From CBFGTJ01 sp965651815 (lineage in GTDB: Bacteria; Actinomycetota; Acidimicrobiia; Acidimicrobiales; Microtrichaceae), in the NCBI GenBank assembly GCA_965651815.1, contig CBFGTJ010000209.1, positions 1 through 5,340 on the forward strand: a stretch of DNA of 5,340 bases, given 5' to 3'. The notes beneath the pieces are model-generated. The model did no database searches. It had not been told where the DNA came from and worked only from the letters and a program-made list of their open reading frames with translations. Below, piece after piece: positions 1 to 5,170 of the stretch. A program made the translations under genes and the position numbers. The stretch's first letter is position 1, and each line of letters opens with the position of its first letter.

Positions 1-424
1 CGGCGATGGCCACCGCGGCGCGGAGGCGATCCCCGGGCGCCTCGATCCCCTCCGGCACCTCCGGCGTGGTGCCCTCCCACCGCGGGGCGTCACCCGGCAG
101 GGAGCCGGTCCACAGCAGCTCGGCGACCTGCTCGAAGCTGGCCGAGCGGGCCAGCTCCGTGGCGTCGTGGCCACGGTAGGTGAGCCGGTGGTCCGCGATG
201 CGGGTGAGCTGGGTGGCGATCGGGAAGTCGAGGGCGGGGGGCCGGCTGGAGCGACGCGGGCGCCCGCGGCGGGCCAGCTCCTCCACCTCCTTCGGGTCGA
301 ACCTGCTCCGGCGACCGTCCCGGTCCCGGTGGCTCGTGAGGTGCCCCCGGCTGACGTACGCGTAGAGCGTCGTGACCTTGACCCCGAGCCGCTCGGCCGC
401 CTCGTCGGCGCTCAACATCTGCAT
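1..424 (-). CDS. HTH-domain citrate synthase-like protein (N-terminal part; continues past left edge)
   Basis: The visible 141 residues combine two domains. Residues 3-53 form a MerR/excisionase-like helix-turn-helix (MLSADEAAERLGV, then TTLYAYVSRGHL, then a basic wing, then FDPKEVEELARR). After an Arg/Pro-rich linker (about 54-64), residues 65-107 match the start of a citrate synthase domain (ITxI-like ATQLTRIADHRLTYRGHDA, then FEQVAELLWTG). The catalytic His and Asp residues lie off the window, so it cannot be said whether it is an active enzyme. ATG at 424 is chosen; a second in-frame ATG lies at 418. Neither has a clear Shine-Dalgarno sequence, but a TATGAT hexamer ends six bases upstream of 424, so a leaderless mRNA is plausible. 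It is divergent from a complete citrate synthase gene, with a repeat-rich operator between them. Actinobacterial genomes often carry such citrate synthase paralogues side by side. A role as a DNA-binding regulator of the pair is inference; a plain citrate synthase with an appended HTH is the alternative. Confidence 0.87.
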   Translation of the reverse strand, partial: MQMLSADEAAERLGVKVTTLYAYVSRGHLTSHRDRDGRRSRFDPKEVEELARRGRPRRSSRPPALDFPIATQLTRIADHRLTYRGHDATELARSASFEQVAELLWTGSLPGDAPRWEGTTPEVPEGIEAPGDRLRAAVAIA

Positions 425-430
425 CCGTTG

Positions 431-436
431 ATCATA
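431..436 (-). promoter_or_regulatory. -10-like hexamer for the HTH-citrate synthase gene
   Basis: The minus strand reads TATGAT, five of six matches to TATAAT. Six bases separate it from the A of the ATG at 424, so transcription would be expected to begin at or next to the start codon, giving a leaderless message. No convincing -35 hexamer is seen at the usual distance. The hexamer lies inside the repeat cluster, so a protein bound there would block it. Confidence 0.45.
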
Positions 437-438
437 AT
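433..438 (+). promoter_or_regulatory. -10-like hexamer for the citrate synthase gene
   Basis: The plus strand reads CATAAT, five of six matches to TATAAT, forty bases before the ATG at 479. It overlaps the oppositely facing TATGAT, so the two divergent promoters may compete or be controlled by the same bound protein. No good -35 element is visible, so this is a tentative call. Confidence 0.35.
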
Positions 439-478
439 CAACGTTGATCAATGGCTGCGCTGGGTGGATGCTGCGGTC

Positions 479-1660
479 ATGACCATGACCGAACCAGCAC
501 CGGCACCCGCCGCCCGAGGGCTCAAGGGCGTCGTGGTCGCCGACACCGCCCTCGGCGGCGTCCGGGGAGCGGAGGGCTTCTACCACTACCGCCAGCACTC
601 GGCGGTCGAGCTCGCGACCACACGCCCGTTCGAGGACACCTGGCAGCTGCTCTTCGACGGGCACCTCCCGTCGAGCGAGGCGGAGCGCGCTGCGTTCTGC
701 GACGAGGTGCGTCCCCTCCGTGCCCTGCCTCCGGGCCTCACCGCCGCCCTGCCGGCCCTCGCCGCCGCGCCGACGCTCGACGCACTCAGGGCCGCCCTCT
801 CGCTCGGCGCCGCCGAGCTCGGCACCCGACCCGTCGTCGACCTCGCGCCGCACGAGCGCCGCCGGGACGCGCTGCGAGTCGCCGCGGTCACCCCGACCCT
901 CGTCGCCGCGCTGCACCGCAGCTCGACCGGCGCGACGCCCGTCGCGCCGCGGGACGACCTGGGCCATGCCGCCAACTACCTGTGGATGCTCACCGGGGCC
1001 GAGCCCGAGCCGGCCGCGGCTGCGGCGATCGAGCGCTACCTCACCGCCACCGTCGACCACGGCTTCAACGCCTCGACCTTCACCGCCCGGGTCGTGGCCT
1101 CCACCGGGGCGGACGTCGCCGCCGCCGTGGTGGCGGCGCTCGCCGCCCTCGGCGGTCCACTGCACGGCGGCGCGCCCAGCCGGGCGCTCGAGCTCCTCGA
1201 CGAGATCGGCTCCCCGGAGCGGGCCGCGCAGGTCGTGCGGCGCAAGGTCGCCGCGGGCGAGCGGATCATGGGGTTCGGCCACGCCGTGTACCGGACCGAG
1301 GACCCGCGCTCGGTGATGCTGCGCGAGGTCGCACGCTCACTCGGCGGGCCGCTCGCCGAGCTCGCGCTCGAGGTCGAGGCCGAGGTCGTCGCCGCGCTCG
1401 CCGAGCTCAAGCCGGGGCGGCAGCTCTACGCGAACGTCGAGTACTACGCGAGCGTCGTCATGGCCACCTGCGGCGTTCCGCCGTCGATGTTCACCCCGAC
1501 CTTCGCGGTCAGCAGGGTCGTGGGTTGGTGCGCGCACGTCCTGGAACAGGCGGCGGAGCGCAGCATCATCCGGCCCGACGCCCGCTACGTCGGTCCGCCC
1601 CCGTCCGTCCGGCCGGCCCACCACGCTCCCCTCAGGTCCGGGCACCGGCGACGTCCGTGA
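479..1660 (+). CDS. citA: Citrate synthase 2 / methylcitrate synthase family protein
   Basis: A 393-residue protein, normal length for the short actinobacterial citrate synthases. The family condenses acetyl-CoA (or propionyl-CoA) with oxaloacetate in the cytoplasm. The two catalytic histidines are visible: H229 in LHGGAPSRAL and H268 in MGFGHAVYRTEDPR. SRVVGWCAHVLEQ (345-357) carries the conserved citrate-binding arginine R346. At the usual catalytic aspartate (NVDFYSG-type motif) this protein has glutamate, E321 in ANVEYYAS. ATG 479 is preceded by a weak GGTGG at 463-467; an in-frame ATG at 485 is an alternative. The frame stays open upstream to 167, but that stretch lies opposite the HTH-citrate synthase gene and shows no family homology. 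The conserved part ends near RYVGPPP (369-375). The last 18 residues are Arg/His/Pro-rich and probably not essential; their distal half is encoded in the overlap with the convergent GT9 gene. The symbol follows the mycobacterial citrate synthase 2 name; substrate choice cannot be read from the sequence. Confidence 0.92.
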   Translation: MTMTEPAPAPAARGLKGVVVADTALGGVRGAEGFYHYRQHSAVELATTRPFEDTWQLLFDGHLPSSEAERAAFCDEVRPLRALPPGLTAALPALAAAPTLDALRAALSLGAAELGTRPVVDLAPHERRRDALRVAAVTPTLVAALHRSSTGATPVAPRDDLGHAANYLWMLTGAEPEPAAAAAIERYLTATVDHGFNASTFTARVVASTGADVAAAVVAALAALGGPLHGGAPSRALELLDEIGSPERAAQVVRRKVAAGERIMGFGHAVYRTEDPRSVMLREVARSLGGPLAELALEVEAEVVAALAELKPGRQLYANVEYYASVVMATCGVPPSMFTPTFAVSRVVGWCAHVLEQAAERSIIRPDARYVGPPPSVRPAHHAPLRSGHRRRP

Positions 1661-2588
1661 CCGCGCCGAGCACGTCGGCGGGGGTGATGCGCAACAGCCC
1701 CGGGTCGGTGCGCGCCGCGTGCGGGTCGCCGATCCCGCCGGCCCACAGCGCGACGTGGGGGCCGTCCCCGGGTGGGCCCCACGCGGAGGGGGGCGTCGGA
1801 CCGAACAGCACGACCGACGGCGTGCGGTGCGCGGACGCGAGGTGCGCGACGCCGGTGTCGTTGCACACGACGACCGACGCGGCCGCCACCAGCGCGGCGA
1901 GCTCGACCACGGTCGTGCGGCCCGCGAGCACCCGCACCTGCCCCGGCACCTCGGCTGCCGCGAGCTCTGCGACCTCCCGGCACAGGGGCGCCTCCGCGAG
2001 CGAGCCGGTCAGCACCACCTGCCGGCCGTCGCGGCACAGCGCGGCGACCACCTCGGCGAAGCGGTCCGCCGGCCACCGCCGGCCCGCGGCCGCGGCGCCG
2101 GGGTGCACGACGGCCGCGCCGGCGGTGCCCTCCGGTGGTGGACCCGGGTCGGGGAGGTGCAGGTCCCGCGGGTCGGCGGGCACCCCGTGGCCCTCGAGCA
2201 TCCGGCACCAGCGGTGCACCTCGTGCTCGTCGGCACGCCATTCGGGCGACCCCGCGGTGGCGGGCAGGTCGGGGTGGCGGAAGGCGAGCAGGCGGTCCGG
2301 GTCGAGGCGCTCGAGGAGGCGGGTCGAGCGCGGCCCGCGGCCGTGCAGGTTCACCGCCACCTCGGCACGCCGCAGGTGGCGGGGGAGCGGCTCGAGCTCG
2401 CCCACGCCGACGACCTCGTCGACCCCCGCCCCGCCGGCGAGCGCCGCCTGCCACGCCGGCGCGGCGAGCACGAGGGAGCACCCGGGGTGGGCGCCCCGCA
2501 GCGCCCGGAGCGCGGGGACCGCCGTGCACAGGTCGCCGAGGCCCAGGGCCCGCAGGGCGACCACCACCGGCCGCCGTCCGGTGGTCAC
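1632..2588 (-). CDS. Glycosyltransferase family 9 protein (heptosyltransferase-like)
   Basis: A 318-residue protein with the marks of the GT9 / ADP-heptose:LPS heptosyltransferase family. It has an N-terminal ALRALGLGDLCTAVPALRAL (11-30) with the Gly-Asp acceptor-side motif. Next come VVHPGAAAAGRRWPADRF (H162-P163-G164) opening the nucleotide-binding half, and CNDTGVAHLAS with D244-T245-G246 and H249. FGPTPPSAWGPP (262-273) follows. No signal peptide or membrane segment is seen, so it should act at the cytoplasmic side. Together with the upstream GmhA and HldE genes, the likely donor is an ADP-heptose and the acceptor an unknown cell-wall or secreted glycan (inference). GTG 2588 is chosen because it shares GTGA with the stop of the SDR gene and has GGAGGG nine bases upstream. 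GTG 2594 is only three bases from that GGAGGG. This is the last gene of the operon, and its 3' end overlaps the convergent citrate synthase gene by 29 bases. Confidence 0.92.
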   Translation of the reverse strand: MTTGRRPVVVALRALGLGDLCTAVPALRALRGAHPGCSLVLAAPAWQAALAGGAGVDEVVGVGELEPLPRHLRRAEVAVNLHGRGPRSTRLLERLDPDRLLAFRHPDLPATAGSPEWRADEHEVHRWCRMLEGHGVPADPRDLHLPDPGPPPEGTAGAAVVHPGAAAAGRRWPADRFAEVVAALCRDGRQVVLTGSLAEAPLCREVAELAAAEVPGQVRVLAGRTTVVELAALVAAASVVVCNDTGVAHLASAHRTPSVVLFGPTPPSAWGPPGDGPHVALWAGGIGDPHAARTDPGLLRITPADVLGAVTDVAGART

Positions 2589-3277
2589 GGCCACGAGCCC
2601 TCCACCGGCGCCATGATCGCCAGCTCGCGCACCTCGATGCCCTCCGGCCGGCCCAGGCACCAGACGACCGCGGCGGCGACCTCCCCCGGATCCGCCAGCA
2701 CCGCGTCCGCCGGGGGCCGGTAGCGCTCCTCGCGATCGTCGAAGAACGCGGTGTGCATGCCGCCGGGTGTGAGCAGTGTCACCCCGACGCGCCCTTGGCA
2801 CTCCGCGGTGAGGGCACGTGTGAAGCCGACGACCCCGAACTTCGACGCGCAGTACGCGGTCGCGTCGCCCACCGCCCGGTGGCCGAGCGTGGAGGCCACC
2901 GTCACCACCCGCCCCCGGCTTCGCTCGAGCTCCGGCAGCGCCTCGCGCACGACCGCGGCGGTGCCCAGCAGGTTCACCCCGACGATGCGGTCCCACGTTT
3001 CGCGCTCGACCGCGTCGAGCGCGCCCGGCACGTCGGTCCCGGCGCAGCACACGACGGCGTCGAGCCGGCCGAGCTGCCCGATCGCCCGGCGGGCCGCCTC
3101 CGACGCCGCCGAGCTGTCGGCCAGGTCCGCCTCGATCGTGTCGTGGTCCCGGCACGGTCGGCGGTCGATCGAGACGACCGACGCACCCACCCTCGACAGG
3201 TGGCGGCACAGTGCCTCGCCCAGCCCGGACGATCCGCCCGTCACCAGCACCGACCAGGTCGAGGGGTCAGCCCACAT
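2585..3277 (-). CDS. Classical SDR-family NAD(P)-dependent oxidoreductase
   Basis: A 230-residue short-chain dehydrogenase/reductase with an intact fold and active site. It has the TGGSSGLG cofactor loop (13-20) and D38 at the end of the second strand (SIDRRP), which usually favours NAD, although the following arginines leave NADP possible. CCAG (77-80) takes the place of NNAG, and N102, S129, Y142 and K146 (YCASK) form the full catalytic tetrad. ATG 3277 is chosen: GGAG lies six bases upstream and the glycine-rich motif then falls at the usual position. The frame extends to 3364, but those residues precede the fold and lie within the HldE coding region. The start overlaps the HldE gene by 11 bases and the stop overlaps the GT9 start. 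It is too short, and has the wrong glycine motif, to be the HldD epimerase (an extended SDR of about 310 residues). Its place in the operon suggests it modifies a heptose or its acceptor, but the substrate is unknown. Confidence 0.92.
   Translation of the reverse strand: MWADPSTWSVLVTGGSSGLGEALCRHLSRVGASVVSIDRRPCRDHDTIEADLADSSAASEAARRAIGQLGRLDAVVCCAGTDVPGALDAVERETWDRIVGVNLLGTAAVVREALPELERSRGRVVTVASTLGHRAVGDATAYCASKFGVVGFTRALTAECQGRVGVTLLTPGGMHTAFFDDREERYRPPADAVLADPGEVAAAVVWCLGRPEGIEVRELAIMAPVEGSWP
2598..2603 (-). promoter_or_regulatory. Ribosome binding site for the GT9 gene
   Basis: The minus strand reads GGAGGG, nine bases before GTG 2588 but only three before GTG 2594. The spacing decides in favour of 2588. 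It lies within the last codons of the SDR gene, as expected for translational coupling. Confidence 0.6.
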
Positions 3278-4577
3278 CCGTCGCTCCGTTCCGCGTTCCC
3301 GCTCGTTCGAGGATCCCCGTGGTGGAGCGGCCCTCCAGGTAGGGCACCGTGACGACCGTGCCACCCCACTCCGCCATCACCGCCGTCTCGGGCAGCTCCG
3401 ACGACGAGTAGTCGCCGCCCTTCACGAACACCTGCGGCCGCAGGCGGCGCAACGCCTCCACGGGCGTGTCGTCGTCGAAGGTCACGACCTCGTCGACACA
3501 GGACAGGGAGCGGAGCACCGCCGCCCGGTCCTCCTGCCGCTGCACCGGCCGGCCCGGCCCCTTGAGCCGCCGGACCGACCCGTCGCCGTTGAGCAGCACC
3601 ACGAGCCGGTCACCGAGCCCCCGGGCACGTCGCAACGTCGCGACGTGGCCCGCGTGGAGCAGATCGAAGCACCCGCCGGTGGCGACGAGCACCGGGCCGT
3701 CGGGTTCCGCGGCGAGGCCCGTGGCCCCACCCGCGGCGACGAACGCCGCGGCCTCCCGCACGGCTGACTCGACCGCGGACGACAGGCCGGCACCGGCGCC
3801 GAGCGCGAGGGCGGCGGCCGCCGCGAACGCGTCGCCGGCGCCGCAGGGGTCCGCGCCCCGCACCCTCCGCGTGACCGGCACGACGAGGGGCGCCCCGTCG
3901 CCGGTGACGAGCAGGGCCCCGTCCTCGCCGAGGGTCACCGCGACCGCGCCGACCTCCCAGCGGGCGCGCAGCCGCCGGGCGCCGTCTGCCGTTGGTGCCG
4001 GGTCGAGCGCTCCGCACTCGGCCCGGTTCGGGGTGACGAGCGTGGCGCCCGGCACCGGTGCGGCGCCGCGGGGGTGGGGGTCCCACACGAGCGGCCGCCC
4101 CCCACGCCGGCGCGGCCCGAGGGCCGCCCGCAGCGGCGAATGGGACGTGAGCACTCGCCCGTAGTCCGAGACCAGCACCGCGTCCGCGGCGGCGACCAGC
4201 GTGCCGACCCCGTCGGGGAGCGGACCCGGCACGGCGTGCTCGCCCCGGTCGATGCGCAGCAGCGACTGCCCCGCGGCGCGCACCCGCACCTTCTCGGGGG
4301 TGGACCCGCCCGCGCCGAGGTCGACGAGCTCGACGCCCTCGGCCTCGACCAGCCGCCGCAGCGTGCGCCCGCCCTCGTCCGCCGCGAGCGCGGCGACCAG
4401 CGTGACCTGGGCGCCGGCCCGCGCCGCGAGGACCGCGGCGAGCCCCGCACCGCCGGGACGCTCGAGGGTGCGCTCCTCGTCGAGCACCGGCACCGGCGCG
4501 TCGGGGCACAGGCGCGTCACGGTGCCGACGACGTCGCGGTCGAGCAGCAGGTCGCCGACGACGACGAGCCGGGTCAC
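3267..4577 (-). CDS. hldE: Bifunctional D-glycero-beta-D-manno-heptose 7-phosphate kinase / 1-phosphate adenylyltransferase
   Basis: A 436-residue protein with the two-domain order of HldE (RfaE); E. coli HldE has 477 residues. Residues 1 to about 285 are a PfkB/ribokinase-type kinase: GDLLLDR (8-14), CPDAPVPVLDEERTLERPGGAG, VSDYGR, LVTPNRAECG and DPCGAGDAF, with catalytic base D249. Residues from about 296 are a nucleotidyltransferase: GCFDLLHAGH with H308 and H311, RRLKGPGRPVQ, VKGGDY and RSTT (417-420). The kinase adds phosphate at C1 of heptose 7-phosphate. After GmhB removes the 7-phosphate, the second domain adds AMP from ATP to give ADP-heptose in the cytoplasm. GTG 4577 is chosen because it shares GTGA with the end of the GmhA gene and has GGAG seven bases upstream. 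The frame stays open to 5117, but that part lies over GmhA. One oddity is Pro in the DTxGAGD position (DPCGAGD). The exact nucleotide and sugar are inferred from family and context. Confidence 0.93.
   Translation of the reverse strand: MTRLVVVGDLLLDRDVVGTVTRLCPDAPVPVLDEERTLERPGGAGLAAVLAARAGAQVTLVAALAADEGGRTLRRLVEAEGVELVDLGAGGSTPEKVRVRAAGQSLLRIDRGEHAVPGPLPDGVGTLVAAADAVLVSDYGRVLTSHSPLRAALGPRRRGGRPLVWDPHPRGAAPVPGATLVTPNRAECGALDPAPTADGARRLRARWEVGAVAVTLGEDGALLVTGDGAPLVVPVTRRVRGADPCGAGDAFAAAAALALGAGAGLSSAVESAVREAAAFVAAGGATGLAAEPDGPVLVATGGCFDLLHAGHVATLRRARGLGDRLVVLLNGDGSVRRLKGPGRPVQRQEDRAAVLRSLSCVDEVVTFDDDTPVEALRRLRPQVFVKGGDYSSSELPETAVMAEWGGTVVTVPYLEGRSTTGILERAGTRNGATDVG
3284..3287 (-). promoter_or_regulatory. 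Ribosome binding site for the SDR gene
   Basis: The minus strand reads GGAG six bases before ATG 3277, inside the end of hldE. It supports the short SDR start over the in-frame upstream ATG at 3364. Confidence 0.55.
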
Positions 4578-5170
4578 CGTGACGCTCCGGTGAGCCGCAC
4601 CGCGGGCGGCACCGGCTGGGCCACGGCGGCGTCGAGCGCCTCGCACACGAGGTGGATCGCCACCTGGTGCACCTCCTGCACCGTCGGTGTCGCCGCGTCG
4701 ACCGAGACGACGTCCTCGACGGCCGCGGCGAGCGGGTTCGGGCAGGGGCCCACGAGGGCGCGCACCACGAGCCCGACCCGGGCGGCGGCGTCGACCGCCG
4801 CGAGCACGTTGGGGGAGCGACCCGAGGTCGACAGCACGAGCAGCTGGTCCCCGGCTCGGCCGTGGGCGAGGACCTGCCGTGCGAAGACCTCGTCGGGTCC
4901 GTAGTCGTTGACGATCGCGGTGACCGAGGAGGTCTCGGCGTGCAGCGCGATCGCGGAGAGCGGCCGCCGCTCCTCGCGGTAGCGCCCGACGAGCTCCGCG
5001 GTGAGGTGCTGGGCCTGCGCCGCGCTGCCTCCGTTGCCGGCCACGAGCAGCCTCCCGCCCCGGGTCAGCGTCCGCGCCAGCTCGTGCCCCCAGCGCTCCA
5101 GGGTCGGCAGGTCGCACTCCAGCGCGTCGAGCGCGGCGAGCAGGTCTCGGAGGTGCTCGGCTCCGGTCAC
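4574..5170 (-). CDS. gmhA: Sedoheptulose 7-phosphate isomerase (SIS-domain, GmhA type)
   Basis: A 198-residue SIS-domain protein, the usual GmhA length. GmhA turns sedoheptulose 7-phosphate into D-glycero-D-manno-heptose 7-phosphate, the first step towards activated heptose, in the cytoplasm. The phosphate and active-site motifs are in order: AGNGGSAAQAQHLTAELVGRY (44-64) with H55 and E59, NDYG (88-91), STSGRSPNV (114-122), then TVQEVHQVAIHLVCE with Q165 and H173. H55, E59, Q165 and H173 line up with the metal and catalytic residues known in GmhA. GTG 5170 is chosen: GGAGG lies six bases upstream and the stop of the glycosyltransferase gene overlaps it as GTGA. Upstream residues in the same frame (to 5332) are Arg/Pro/Gly-rich and not part of the fold. 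The next gene, hldE, uses its product, which supports the assignment over a DiaA-like SIS protein. Confidence 0.94.
   Translation of the reverse strand: MTGAEHLRDLLAALDALECDLPTLERWGHELARTLTRGGRLLVAGNGGSAAQAQHLTAELVGRYREERRPLSAIALHAETSSVTAIVNDYGPDEVFARQVLAHGRAGDQLLVLSTSGRSPNVLAAVDAAARVGLVVRALVGPCPNPLAAAVEDVVSVDAATPTVQEVHQVAIHLVCEALDAAVAQPVPPAVRLTGASR
4585..4588 (-). promoter_or_regulatory. Ribosome binding site for hldE
   Basis: The minus strand reads GGAG seven bases before GTG 4577, within the last codons of gmhA. It decides the hldE start against the long open extension upstream. Confidence 0.55.

Larger units (their letters stand above)
426..451. promoter_or_regulatory. Candidate operator between the divergent citrate synthase genes
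   Basis: The nine-base word CGTTGATCA occurs at 426-434 and again at 442-450, a 16-base period. The inverse half-site ATCAACG lies between them at 437-443. The second and third half-sites overlap to make a perfect 12-base palindrome, ATCAACGTTGAT, at 437-448. The segment 428-451 is about 29% GC inside a window that is otherwise strikingly GC-rich. It sits directly between two divergent starts (424 and 479) and overlaps -10-like hexamers for both. This is the arrangement expected of a repressor or autoregulator site. The cognate protein is inferred, not shown; the HTH-citrate synthase is the nearest candidate. Confidence 0.68.

Noticed and set aside
167..478. In-frame upstream extension of the citrate synthase gene by 104 codons
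   Set aside because: It lies opposite the HTH-citrate synthase gene and runs through the intergenic operator. Its translation has no family similarity, and citrate synthase homology begins only after ATG 479.
1600..1680. Bidirectional intrinsic terminator between the convergent genes
   Set aside because: No stem followed by a T-run is seen on either strand. Short GC-rich complementarities occur everywhere at this base composition.
1585..2529. Minus-strand open frame overlapping the GT9 gene in another frame
   Set aside because: Arg/Gly/Ala-rich translation without domains, whereas the adjacent frame gives HPG and DTGVAH motifs of GT9.
451..2616. Very long plus-strand open frame across citA and the GT9 gene
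   Set aside because: Its product is dominated by Arg, Pro, Ala and Ser with no recognisable fold. It is an open frame caused by high GC, opposite or out of frame with genes that carry clear motifs.
2585..3277. SDR as HldD (ADP-heptose 6-epimerase)
   Set aside because: HldD is an extended SDR of about 310 residues with a TGxxGFIG-type loop. This protein is 230 residues with the classical TGGSSGLG loop.
1772..3352. Long plus-strand open frame opposite the GT9 and SDR genes
   Set aside because: Low-complexity Arg/Pro-rich translation with no motif. The minus strand here encodes GT9 and SDR proteins with complete signatures.
3278..3364. Longer start for the SDR gene at ATG 3364
   Set aside because: It would add 29 residues ahead of the usual SDR start within the hldE coding region. 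ATG 3277 has a ribosome site six bases away and gives the normal distance to TGGSSGLG.
4574..5170. SIS-domain protein as DiaA, a replication initiator partner
   Set aside because: The metal/catalytic set H55, E59, Q165, H173 is intact and the next gene is hldE, so GmhA is the better reading.
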